Assembly: GCF_013403245.1 (NCBI RefSeq)
Contig: NZ_JACBNQ010000002.1
Coordinates: forward strand, 248,001-312,000
Reading direction: 5' to 3'
From: Sedimentibacter hydroxybenzoicus DSM 7310
GTDB lineage: Bacteria; Bacillota; Clostridia; Tissierellales; Sedimentibacteraceae
Length of the DNA: 64,000 nucleotides
The translations under genes and the position numbers were made by a program. The notes under the pieces were generated by a model. The model made no database searches and was not told the DNA's origin. It saw nothing but the letters and a program-made list of their open reading frames with translations. Every line of letters starts with the position of its first letter. Position 1 is the first letter of the stretch. Below, piece after piece: positions 1 through 7,898 of the stretch.

Positions 1-312
1 ATCATCAATCCGATTACAAGCTTGATTGGCCTTCCGGGCGAAATTCTTCCTATGGGAATTATGCGTTCCTTCTCAGGAGGTGGTGCAGAGGGTATGATGA
101 GTGATCTTTTAACCATGTATGGTACACAAAGTCAGATTGGTAGAATTGCATCCGTTGCTTTGGGTTCCACAGAAACAACATTTTATGTTATCGCAGTTTA
201 TTTTGGAGCTGTAGGTATTACAAACGTAAGACATTCTGTTATCGCCGGGTTGTTAGGAGATTTAGCATCTTTGATTGCTTCAGCCGTTATTGTAAATGCT
301 ATGTGGTTTTAA
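1..312 (+). CDS. spmB: Spore maturation protein B, C-terminal part (cut by window edge)
   Basis: The reading frame is open from the first base, so this is the 3' part of a longer gene. The 103 visible residues are hydrophobic and match the end of SpmB, a nucleoside-recognition (Gate) domain membrane protein; the stretch GSTETTFYVIAVYFGAVG is typical of the family. SpmA and SpmB are needed for spore core dehydration in Bacillus and clostridia; spmA would be expected just upstream, outside the window. The chain ends in a hydrophobic helix and a short tail. Identity is from recognised family sequence and is fairly secure; the start cannot be seen. Confidence 0.88.
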   Translation: MINPITSLIGLPGEILPMGIMRSFSGGGAEGMMSDLLTMYGTQSQIGRIASVALGSTETTFYVIAVYFGAVGITNVRHSVIAGLLGDLASLIASAVIVNAMWF

Positions 313-343
313 ACAGTATTTAGTGATATAATAATAACAGTTA

Positions 344-391
344 TTGACGGTGGACAGCAACATAATACAATAATCCTTAATGCATAAGGAT
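344..391 (+). promoter_or_regulatory. Promoter of lysA-dapF with palindrome at the transcription start
   Basis: TTGACG (344-349) and TACAAT (366-371) are 16 bases apart and give a good housekeeping promoter. It is followed at once by the palindrome ATCCTTA-N5-TAAGGAT (373-391), placed where RNA synthesis would begin, so it could be an operator or a 5' stem. The leader before lysA is too short for a lysine riboswitch. Confidence 0.5.
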
Positions 392-425
392 AAAATGTTA
401 GTATCTATTTTTAAGGAGACCAACT

Positions 426-1724
426 ATGATTAAAGAAATTAAAAATAATATCTTGTATTTTGACGGATGTAATACTGTAGAATTGGCTGAGAAATACGGA
501 ACACCTTTATATGTAATGAGTGAAACGGCTATTGTGGAAAAATGCAAAGAAATAAGAGATACATTTCTAAACAAATATGAAAGAACGAGAGCAGCATATG
601 CTGCAAAAGCATTTTTAACCCTTTCAATGTGCAGGATAATTGAAAGAGAAGGACTTTGCCTGGATGTTGTCTCAGGAGGAGAGTTATATACAGCTATTAA
701 AGCGAATTTTCCTGCAGAAAAAATTGAGTTTAACGGCAACAACAAATCAATCGGAGAATTAGAGCTTGCGATTGATTACAACATTGGACGAATAATAGTG
801 GATGGTCTCGATGAGTTAGATATTATAGAAGGCATTTGTAAGAAAAAAGGGAAGAAAACCAATATACTGTACAGAATAACGCCGGGAGTTAAAAGTGATT
901 CTCATGATTATATAGTTACAGGAAAAAAAGATTCTAAGTTTGGTATTCCTTTAGATGATGAAGTTATATTTCCTGCAATCGAAAAAGCAATAAATTCACC
1001 GCATATAAATTTCATGGGCTTTCATTTTCATGTGGGTTCGCAGCTTCTTAACAATGAATCACATTTAAAAGCATTGGGAACTGCATTAAAACTAATAAAG
1101 GATATAATTGACAAATATAATTACGTAACACCGGAATTAAATATAGGCGGCGGATTCGGAATCAAGTATACGGATGATGATGATAAAAAGTCATATGCGT
1201 ATTTCTTAGATCCGATGATGGAAAGAATTGAAGAGTTTTCAAAGGAAATGAATATCACGAGACCGGAAATTGTTATTGAACCGGGCAGAAGCATAGTTGG
1301 TGAATCAGGAATAACACTTTATACAATCGGTACTATAAAGGACATAAAAGGGATAAGAAAATATGTGTCTGTTGACGGCGGTATGACTGATAATATAAGA
1401 CCTGCATTGTATCAAGCCAAATATGAAGGTATTGTTGCTAATAAAGCGGATATGGCTAAGACGGATTTAGTTACAATAAGCGGAAAATGCTGTGAATCGG
1501 GAGATATATTAATTAAGGATGCACATATTGCTATCGCTGAAAGAGGAGATATATTTGCAGTTTTTTCAACAGGAGCATATGGTTATTCCATGGCAAGTAA
1601 CTATAATAAAAACCCTGTACCTGCAACTGTGTTGGTTAAGGACGGCAAATCAGAAATTATAGTAAAAAGACAGACATATGATCACATGATAGCAAATGAA
1701 GTTATACCTGAATCATTGAAATAA
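426..1724 (+). CDS. lysA: Diaminopimelate decarboxylase
   Basis: Catalyses decarboxylation of meso-diaminopimelate to L-lysine, the last step of lysine synthesis, using PLP in the cytoplasm. The 432 residues are the usual length. The N-terminal alanine-racemase-type barrel carries the PLP lysine in AAYAAKAF; the HVGSQ and GGGFG motifs bind cofactor phosphate; the C-terminal domain has the CCESGD motif, whose Cys and Glu come from the partner subunit at the dimer active site. AAGGAGA lies just before the ATG. dapF follows after a few bases, so the two form an operon for the DAP/lysine branch. Confidence 0.96.
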   Translation: MIKEIKNNILYFDGCNTVELAEKYGTPLYVMSETAIVEKCKEIRDTFLNKYERTRAAYAAKAFLTLSMCRIIEREGLCLDVVSGGELYTAIKANFPAEKIEFNGNNKSIGELELAIDYNIGRIIVDGLDELDIIEGICKKKGKKTNILYRITPGVKSDSHDYIVTGKKDSKFGIPLDDEVIFPAIEKAINSPHINFMGFHFHVGSQLLNNESHLKALGTALKLIKDIIDKYNYVTPELNIGGGFGIKYTDDDDKKSYAYFLDPMMERIEEFSKEMNITRPEIVIEPGRSIVGESGITLYTIGTIKDIKGIRKYVSVDGGMTDNIRPALYQAKYEGIVANKADMAKTDLVTISGKCCESGDILIKDAHIAIAERGDIFAVFSTGAYGYSMASNYNKNPVPATVLVKDGKSEIIVKRQTYDHMIANEVIPESLK

Positions 1725-1745
1725 AAAATGCGAGGAAGTGATATT

Positions 1746-2582
1746 ATGGATTTTTATAAAATGCAGGGTGCAGGAAATGATTTTATAATTATTAATAACA
1801 TGAAATTAAATATTCCTGTATATAAATTACCTTCAATCGCAAAGAAGCTTTGCCAGAGAAAACTATCAATCGGTGCTGACGGCTTTATGGTGGTCGATTA
1901 CCCTGAGGGAGATGCAGATTTCAAAATGCGTTTTTTTAACCGTGACGGCAGTGAAGGTGAAATGTGCGGCAACGGAGCAAGGTGCATTTCCCGATATGCA
2001 TATGTAAACAACTTAGTAGGAAAAAAAATGACCTTCGAAACGGGAGCAGGTATTATACATTCTGAAGTTATAGAAGGACGTTTGGTTAAAGTTTTGCTTA
2101 ACAAACCAGAAGTGATTAAGCTTGATAATGATATAGAAATAGACGGTATAAAATATGAGTGTTCATATATAGAGTTAGGAAATCCGGGACTGCCTCATGC
2201 TGTTGTTAAATATGATCTTCAGCAGGCAGATGAAAGCAAATTGCGTGAAGCAGGAAAAAAGATAAGATATTATGAAGGCTTCCCCAAGGGAGCGAATGTT
2301 AATTTTTTTGAGGTGATGGATAAAAATTCCGCATTGGTAAAAACCTACGAAAGAGGTGTTGAAGATTTCACTTTAGCGTGCGGAACAGGTTCAGCATCAA
2401 CTGCGGTTGCTCTGATGCTTAAGGGTTATTTAACAGGAGATAGGGCAAAAATTGTAGTTGACGGAGGAGAGTTGTTCGTCGAAGTAGAAAGAACGAACAA
2501 TAATGTTGACAATCTGTATCTCATAGGTACAACAAATATAGTTGCAATCGGTGAAGTTAAGGATGAAGATTTAATTATTTGA
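1746..2582 (+). CDS. dapF: Diaminopimelate epimerase
   Basis: Converts LL- to meso-diaminopimelate, the substrate of LysA and a peptidoglycan precursor. The two catalytic cysteines are visible in the first half (EMCGNGARC) and second half (LACGTGSAST) of the protein, in the two-fold pseudo-symmetric DapF fold. An upstream in-frame ATG exists at 1728, but GAGGAAG sits correctly for the ATG at 1746, giving MDFYKMQGAGNDF, the normal family start, and about 278 residues. The gene is co-transcribed with lysA and ends just before a palindromic repeat that probably stops transcription. Confidence 0.95.
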   Translation: MDFYKMQGAGNDFIIINNMKLNIPVYKLPSIAKKLCQRKLSIGADGFMVVDYPEGDADFKMRFFNRDGSEGEMCGNGARCISRYAYVNNLVGKKMTFETGAGIIHSEVIEGRLVKVLLNKPEVIKLDNDIEIDGIKYECSYIELGNPGLPHAVVKYDLQQADESKLREAGKKIRYYEGFPKGANVNFFEVMDKNSALVKTYERGVEDFTLACGTGSASTAVALMLKGYLTGDRAKIVVDGGELFVEVERTNNNVDNLYLIGTTNIVAIGEVKDEDLII

Positions 2583-2583
2583 T

Positions 2584-2647
2584 GAGATTCCTCTCTTTGC
2601 TCGGAATGACGGATTGCACAACTGTCATTCCGAGACTGGGGAATCCC
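2584..2647. repeat. Palindromic repeat of the GTCAT/GGATCTC family (convergent gap)
   Basis: The arms GAGATTCC...CGGAATGAC and GTCATTCCGAG...GGAATCCC are inverted copies around a 13-base loop. The repeat fills the gap between dapF and the converging transporter gene and could end transcription from both sides. Related copies lie at 33254, 34444, 37788, 40150 and 58140. Confidence 0.75.
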
Positions 2648-2661
2648 TTTTTTTCGCCTAT

Positions 2662-3600
2662 TTATAATTTTTCATTCTCTAAAGCTTTGCGTCCAAGATG
2701 TTTTTTAAACATTCCAAAATCTAAATTTGAAGTTATTAATCCGATTAATATGATAACAACTCCTATCCACTGCATACCTGAAAGCTGTTCATCAAGTACA
2801 ATTCTCGCTGATATAAGTGCTATTACCGGAACCAGCAGGGGAATAGGTGCTACCTTTCCCATGGGATATTCGCCGATAAGCTTACCCCATACTCCATATC
2901 CGAATAATGTTGCTCCTACCGCTAAGTATAAAACTGAAAAAATTGATATTCCGCTAAAATTAGTCAGCACATTGAGTATGGTCTGAGGTGTATCAAAAAT
3001 GAATGCCAAGGCTGTAAGCGGTATAATCGGAATCAGTGATGACCAGACAACCAGACTGAACATATCAAGCTTTTCGCCCTTTGCTTCCTCCTTGTCAGAT
3101 GCAATTCGTGCAACTATGTTTGATGCTGACCAGAAAACAGGAGCTAATAAATTTAGTATGATTGCCAATACAGGTATTGCGTTGATACCGTCTCTGGCAT
3201 TTGCCGCACCTATAATCAAGAGTCCCGCAGCTGCAATTACAAAACCAATAATTTGCTTAGTCTTTATTTTTTCATTTAAATAAAATACTGCCATTACAGG
3301 AGATATAAAAGCCTGTATCTGCAAAACTATGGATGCAATACTTGCGGGCATCCCGATTTCCATGGCATAAAACAAACAAGCAAATTGCCCCACACCTACA
3401 AAGAGTCCGAAGAGCACAATATATTTTAACTCTGTTTTTGGTTTTTTAACAAAAAATACAGCAGGGAAAGCGGTAAATAAATATCTTAATGCAATTAACA
3501 GCATTGAAGGTACACCCTTAAGACCTAATTTAATTACGGTAAAATTAATACCCCACATGATTACAAGCAACGCTGCAAGCAAAATATCTTTTTTCTTCAT
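2662..3600 (-). CDS. EamA/DMT-family transporter
   Basis: A 312-residue protein with about ten hydrophobic segments arranged as two EamA repeats, the usual size for the drug/metabolite transporter superfamily (RhaT/YdcZ-like permeases). The conserved start (LLVIMWGINFTVIKLG) and WIGVVIILIGLI near the end are typical. These carriers export or import amino acids, nucleosides or drugs; the substrate cannot be told from sequence. It lies just downstream of the radical SAM operon and the 27-residue peptide ORF on the same strand, so it could export their product. It also has its own promoter-like sequence, so the link is only positional. Confidence 0.85.
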   Translation of the reverse strand: MKKKDILLAALLVIMWGINFTVIKLGLKGVPSMLLIALRYLFTAFPAVFFVKKPKTELKYIVLFGLFVGVGQFACLFYAMEIGMPASIASIVLQIQAFISPVMAVFYLNEKIKTKQIIGFVIAAAGLLIIGAANARDGINAIPVLAIILNLLAPVFWSASNIVARIASDKEEAKGEKLDMFSLVVWSSLIPIIPLTALAFIFDTPQTILNVLTNFSGISIFSVLYLAVGATLFGYGVWGKLIGEYPMGKVAPIPLLVPVIALISARIVLDEQLSGMQWIGVVIILIGLITSNLDFGMFKKHLGRKALENEKL

Positions 3601-3634
3601 AATAATAGCCTTTCAGTAAATAAATATAAGAACA

Positions 3635-3662
3635 ATTATATCACTTAAAATTATATTATCAA
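3635..3662 (-). promoter_or_regulatory. Putative promoter of the DMT transporter
   Basis: Read on the minus strand, TTGATA and TATAAT are separated by 16 bases, 35 bases before the transporter ATG. They overlap a perfect 12-base AT-rich inverted repeat (3647-3678) that reaches into the stop codon of the upstream peptide ORF. This suggests the transporter can be expressed separately from the radical SAM operon. Confidence 0.4.
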
Positions 3663-3676
3663 TCATTAATATAATT

Positions 3677-3760
3677 TTAACAAGACTGAGATTCCATCAT
3701 CAATTTTACATACTTACCAACCGCCTTAAGTGATCCCTTCGTTATTCTAAATATTTTCAT
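3677..3760 (-). CDS. 27-residue basic peptide ending in Cys, downstream of radical SAM operon
   Basis: I do not recognise a family. The ORF begins MKIFRITKGSLK and ends MMESQSC. It has a good ribosome binding site (AAAGGTG, 6 bases before ATG) and lies 47 bases after the last radical SAM gene on the same strand. Basic residues at 2, 5, 8, 12, 16 and 19 fall every 3-4 positions, so a helix would carry a cationic face opposite I3, F4, I6, L11, V14, V18 and L20. The only cysteine is the last residue. Possible roles: substrate peptide of the modifying enzymes upstream, a secreted signal or membrane-active peptide, or a chance ORF. The strong SD and position favour a real gene; function is inference. 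Confidence 0.5.
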   Translation of the reverse strand: MKIFRITKGSLKAVGKYVKLMMESQSC

Positions 3761-3807
3761 AAATAACACCTTTTATGTCATATCAATCGTAGAGAAGGAT
3801 CTCTCTT

Positions 3808-5133
3808 CTAAAATATATTCGGTGTGATTCTGCTTTTTATCTGATATTTGTAAAATAAGTTCACAAAACAATAAAACAAATATTTTCCCGGATTTTTCAA
3901 AAATTCCTTTCTTAATATGTTCCTTTTGATAATTGATTTATAAGTGAACAGAGATTCGTATAAATCCCAGTAGGCTGATGTCAATTCCTCAGGTGTCATA
4001 TTTCTGGGTTTATGAACAGCTTCAGTACCATCAAAGGAATATATATTATCGTTAATTAATCTGCCTTCATCTACAATATCTTTAAAAAATTTAGTTCCCG
4101 GAATGGGTGTCAGAATATAAAAACGGGGAACAGAGATTTTATTTTCCTCTATAAAATTCTTTGTCATTCTTATGGATTCCAAGGTATCTCCCTCTCCACC
4201 TACCACCATTTCAGTGGAAACATCAATTCCATGCCTTTGTATGTTCCTTATTAATTCAGGATATCTTGAAGGATTTGCCCAGCCCTTGTTCATTCCTATT
4301 AAACTTTCCCGGGAAATACTCTCAAGCCCGAAGCTAAGTGTGGTACAACCGCTTTCGGACAATTGCTTCAGCAGTTCATCTTCCTTGCCGATTTTTATAT
4401 CACATTGGCTCATCCATTCCATGTTAAGCTTTTTTATTTCATTTAACAATTCATGCAGATATTCTCTGTCGGAAAATATATTGTCATCCAGCAATAAAAA
4501 CTTTTTAAAACCCAGTTCCTTAACTTGCTTTATATCCCTTACCACCTCATTAAGAGGTTTTTTAATGTAATGCCCCTTATATAAGCATGCAACAGAACAA
4601 AAGCTGCATATATTGGGACATCCTCTGCCTGCTTGTACAGGAAGAAAATCTCCGATTTTTTTGTTGACAATTAAATCAAATCGAGGCAAAGGTGTTGAAA
4701 AAAATCCTTTTTCCAAGTTTTTTTCGTATATGTTTTTTAGCTTGCCATTTTCAAAATCTTCCAATAGTTCTGACCATATCAATTCTGCATCGCCGACTAC
4801 AACCGCATCGCAATATTTTAATGCCTCTTCAGCCATAATGCTTACCATGTAGCCGCCCAATATCACTGTTTTTCCTATTTCCTTAAATTTCTTCGCTATA
4901 TCTATAGACCTTATGACACCGTGCCCCATTGAGCTTATACCTACGATATCAGCATCGGTATCCCAGGGTATATCCTCTAATATCTCAAGTATAATTTCTG
5001 ACTCCCAGTCATCGGGCATCATTGCTGCCAATAAGGGCATTGCAAGTCCCACAAAGTACAATCGGCTTTTCTTTATTGGCTTATGATTCCGGTCATAGGG
5101 GCTCGGCTGTATAAGTAATATTTTTTTATTCAA
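3808..5133 (-). CDS. B12-binding-domain radical SAM protein (most divergent of four)
   Basis: The N-terminal ~140 residues form a cobalamin-binding-type Rossmann domain (ADIVGISSMGHG, ILGGYM). A radical SAM domain follows, with the 4Fe-4S ligands C172, C176 and C179 (CPNICSFC) and a C-terminal LTPIPGT segment seen in this class. Such enzymes use SAM and often methylcobalamin to methylate or rearrange unactivated carbons; the substrate is unknown. It lacks the PCA-x-x-x-TAY segment shared by the three upstream paralogues, so it probably does a different step. It is the last enzyme gene of the operon, 16 bases after its neighbour. An extra Cys pair around the cluster motif (CSVAC) is notable. 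Confidence 0.85.
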   Translation of the reverse strand: MNKKILLIQPSPYDRNHKPIKKSRLYFVGLAMPLLAAMMPDDWESEIILEILEDIPWDTDADIVGISSMGHGVIRSIDIAKKFKEIGKTVILGGYMVSIMAEEALKYCDAVVVGDAELIWSELLEDFENGKLKNIYEKNLEKGFFSTPLPRFDLIVNKKIGDFLPVQAGRGCPNICSFCSVACLYKGHYIKKPLNEVVRDIKQVKELGFKKFLLLDDNIFSDREYLHELLNEIKKLNMEWMSQCDIKIGKEDELLKQLSESGCTTLSFGLESISRESLIGMNKGWANPSRYPELIRNIQRHGIDVSTEMVVGGEGDTLESIRMTKNFIEENKISVPRFYILTPIPGTKFFKDIVDEGRLINDNIYSFDGTEAVHKPRNMTPEELTSAYWDLYESLFTYKSIIKRNILRKEFLKNPGKYLFYCFVNLFYKYQIKSRITPNIF

Positions 5134-5149
5134 GATTACTCCTCCCCCT

Positions 5150-6499
5150 TTATTCTTCCATCAAACTTGCAAAGAAATTCTTTGCTGTATCCCTTATATA
5201 TTGCAAATCAACAAAGTCGTAAACTCCATGTTTCTTTCCAAGCAGTGTGAGTTTTACAATTAATTTATAATATTCCATATAATATTCCTGTTTTGTCAGA
5301 TTTGTTGGCTTCAGTACTAAATGTATGAAGTCCCAGTAGTGTATTTTGTCAGTAGTAAGCTTATCTTTGTATTCTTCATATAGTTGAGTGCCGGGAATTG
5401 GTGTAAATATAGATACTGATGCATATTTTAACTCTGCTTGTTCAATCCAATTATATAACTTTGCAAAATCTTGTTTTGTAGATTGCATATCCACAATAAA
5501 AAGTGCTAAACAGTCTATATCATGTTTTTTAAGTATTCTTACGCATTCCTCATTTACATTTTTTGATGATTGCTTACTATATGAATTCAGAGTATTGTCA
5601 TCAATAGCTTCAAGTCCTACTATGATTCCTGCTACTCCCGCAGAACCTAATTCTTTTATGATTTCTTCGTTTTCTACAACAAAATCAGCTCTGCTGTATA
5701 TAACAAAATTCTTTTTAATATTTCTCTCTTTTATTAAAGATATAAACGTATTTACCCTTTGTTTATTTACCAGGAATGTATCATCTACTATATGAATATT
5801 ATCACATTCGATACCTTCTATCTCATCTACAACTAAATTTATATCGCGTGCAATATATTTTCCCTCATTAATTTTTCTGCAAAAGCAGAAGCTGCATTCA
5901 TAAGGACAGCTATAGGCTGTTTTCACTATTGCACAAGGACTATATCCGAGGTATCTGTACAAGTTTTTATTTTCATTAAAGTGGGACCTGTCAGGTATAG
6001 GTAAATCATTGGGATCTGCCGATAGTTTTTTGTTTTCAATCCACTCTTTATTTTTCCGATAACATATTCCATCAATGGATTCTAATTCTTTTATGTCAAA
6101 ATCCAACCCTAATCTTAGAATGCGTTTAAAAGGTTCAAGGGAACTTGAATGCATTATATAATCTATGTTATCCGTATAAAATCTTTCAAAATTAATTTCA
6201 GCATGTACTCCTCCAATCATTACTTTTACTGACGGATTATACTCTTTAACTATTTTTGAACAATCAATCATTACTTGTTCCTGAGTTATGTACCCGGAGA
6301 CAGCTACTATATCAGGTTGAAAATTTATAAGCATATCCTTTAATTTTCTATTATCATGAAGAGCATCAAATATCCTGCAATCTACATTCTCTTCTTTTGC
6401 TATTGTATATAAATATTCCAAATCAAGAGGTTCTAAATCTATTACATTAACATTTGATATCAAATTAAGGGACTTGGGTCTTACCAATAGTAATTTCAT
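5150..6499 (-). CDS. B12-binding-domain radical SAM protein
   Basis: 449 residues: N-terminal cobalamin-binding-like domain (PDIVAVSGY, VMIGGVHAE) and a radical SAM barrel with C198, C202 and C205 (CPYECSFC) plus an extra Cys two residues on. PCAIVKTAY directly before the cluster motif is nearly the same in the next two genes, so the three arose by tandem duplication. The sequence IFTPIPGTQLYEEYKDKL is again shared with the 7899 gene. Cytoplasmic and anaerobic; probable chemistry is methyl transfer or carbon-skeleton modification, substrate unknown. Gaps to neighbours are 16 and 9 bases, so one transcript. Confidence 0.87.
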   Translation of the reverse strand: MKLLLVRPKSLNLISNVNVIDLEPLDLEYLYTIAKEENVDCRIFDALHDNRKLKDMLINFQPDIVAVSGYITQEQVMIDCSKIVKEYNPSVKVMIGGVHAEINFERFYTDNIDYIMHSSSLEPFKRILRLGLDFDIKELESIDGICYRKNKEWIENKKLSADPNDLPIPDRSHFNENKNLYRYLGYSPCAIVKTAYSCPYECSFCFCRKINEGKYIARDINLVVDEIEGIECDNIHIVDDTFLVNKQRVNTFISLIKERNIKKNFVIYSRADFVVENEEIIKELGSAGVAGIIVGLEAIDDNTLNSYSKQSSKNVNEECVRILKKHDIDCLALFIVDMQSTKQDFAKLYNWIEQAELKYASVSIFTPIPGTQLYEEYKDKLTTDKIHYWDFIHLVLKPTNLTKQEYYMEYYKLIVKLTLLGKKHGVYDFVDLQYIRDTAKNFFASLMEE

Positions 6500-6508
6500 T
6501 TTTATACC

Positions 6509-7882
6509 CTACCTTCTTGTCAGAAAATTTTTAATATAGACTTTGAACAATGAATTGAATCCGAAAACCATTTTTAGTGTGTTCCTTATCGGGAATGTTT
6601 TAAAAGTATATTTAACCGAGTGCCGGTTTCCATTTACTTTTAATGTCAATTTCAGTACTTCCCAGTAATATGCTTTTAGACTCATTTTAGATGGATATAT
6701 TAAAACATCCCCAAAATTCCATTTATCATAATCTTCTTTTTCATATATCAATCTGTCTTTGAATTCATCGTATAATGGAGTTAATGGGTGAGGCACCAAG
6801 GGTGAAAATGTTATAAGCTCCGGTTTTAATATGTTTATATATTCTATTAATTTTTTAAAATCTGACTTTTCCCAGTCCGGATGAATTATAAACGAACCCC
6901 AACAAGCTATATTGTTTTTTCTGAGCAATTCAGTAGCTGTTATATTGTCGTCTACTGTAGCTGCTTTATTGTAAGACTTCAATCTGTTATCATCAAAAGC
7001 TTCATATCCTACAATTACCGCAACTATACCATTTTTTCTCAGCCTGTCTAATATATCTGACTTTTCCAATATGCTGTTCACGCTGCCATAACACATATAT
7101 TCTTTTTTGATATTTCTTTCTTCTAATAATTCACAAAACCTGGTAAGCCTTTTCTCATTTATTAAAAAGTCATTATCGCAAATCATAATGTATGGTTCAT
7201 CGATACTTTCAATTTGGTCTACTATTTCATCAATGAGGATTTCTCTTACCTTTGATCCTTCTAACTTCCATCTTACACAGAAATTACACCTGTTTCTGCA
7301 GCCATAAGCTGTTTGCAATACAGCACAAGGCTTATATCCTATATAGCTGTATTCTTTTCTATACCTTGATGTAGACTCTCTATCCGGAACAATGTATTCA
7401 TTAAAACAAAATTCCCCATCATTTATAAACTGCAGGTTTTTGCTGTATACACCATCAATTAATACAGGTTCATTTCCATTTGCAACATTCTGTATCAGTT
7501 CCTCTATATTTTTTCTTGTGGTAGATTTAAATACATAATCGATACAATCCAAAAAGAAACTATCCGGATAAGTTGCTGCCTGTACTCCGCCAACCAAGAC
7601 AGTTATTCCTTCGTTAAATTGCTTTGTCATCTTAGCTATTTGAACAACATTTTCAACATCAGTACACTGAGATGTAACACCTACTATGTCCGGCTTAAAA
7701 TTCTCTAAGTATGTTTCAAGCCTTCCGTTTGTTTCTACCATGAAATCAACCAATAATACTTCTGTATTATTTTCTTTTAATATAGTCGAAACACATTCTA
7801 TCCCCATAGGTTCGCCAAACAAAAAGTTTTTAACTGTTGTTATATTTTTGTTTACCCATGGTCTTACCAATAAAACCTTCAT
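6509..7882 (-). CDS. B12-binding-domain radical SAM protein
   Basis: 457 residues with the same layout: cobalamin-binding-type domain (PDIVGVTSQ, TVLVGGVQAA) and radical SAM motif C195, C199, C202 (CRNRCNFC). PCAVLQTAYG before the cluster places it with the flanking paralogues, but it lacks the fourth Cys (CFC) both of them have and has RWK in its place, so it is the most diverged of the trio. In the last part, PLVPHPLTPLYDEFKDRL replaces the FTPIPGT segment, suggesting a different substrate or position of attack. It sits in the middle of the operon with 9- and 16-base gaps. Confidence 0.87.
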   Translation of the reverse strand: MKVLLVRPWVNKNITTVKNFLFGEPMGIECVSTILKENNTEVLLVDFMVETNGRLETYLENFKPDIVGVTSQCTDVENVVQIAKMTKQFNEGITVLVGGVQAATYPDSFFLDCIDYVFKSTTRKNIEELIQNVANGNEPVLIDGVYSKNLQFINDGEFCFNEYIVPDRESTSRYRKEYSYIGYKPCAVLQTAYGCRNRCNFCVRWKLEGSKVREILIDEIVDQIESIDEPYIMICDNDFLINEKRLTRFCELLEERNIKKEYMCYGSVNSILEKSDILDRLRKNGIVAVIVGYEAFDDNRLKSYNKAATVDDNITATELLRKNNIACWGSFIIHPDWEKSDFKKLIEYINILKPELITFSPLVPHPLTPLYDEFKDRLIYEKEDYDKWNFGDVLIYPSKMSLKAYYWEVLKLTLKVNGNRHSVKYTFKTFPIRNTLKMVFGFNSLFKVYIKNFLTRR

Positions 7883-7898
7883 ATAAACCCCTCATTTT

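Noticed and set aside
313-425. Lysine riboswitch before lysA
   Set aside because: Too short and none of the conserved L-box segments are present.
2662-3600. DMT transporter as a certain member of the radical SAM operon
   Set aside because: It has its own -35/-10 and a 76-base gap; linkage is possible but not shown, so I kept it as a neighbour.
3791-3809. AGAGAAGGATCTCTCTTCT as terminator of the radical SAM operon
   Set aside because: Only five clean pairs and no T run on the minus strand; more like a stub of the GGATCTC repeat. The peptide ORF follows on the same strand.
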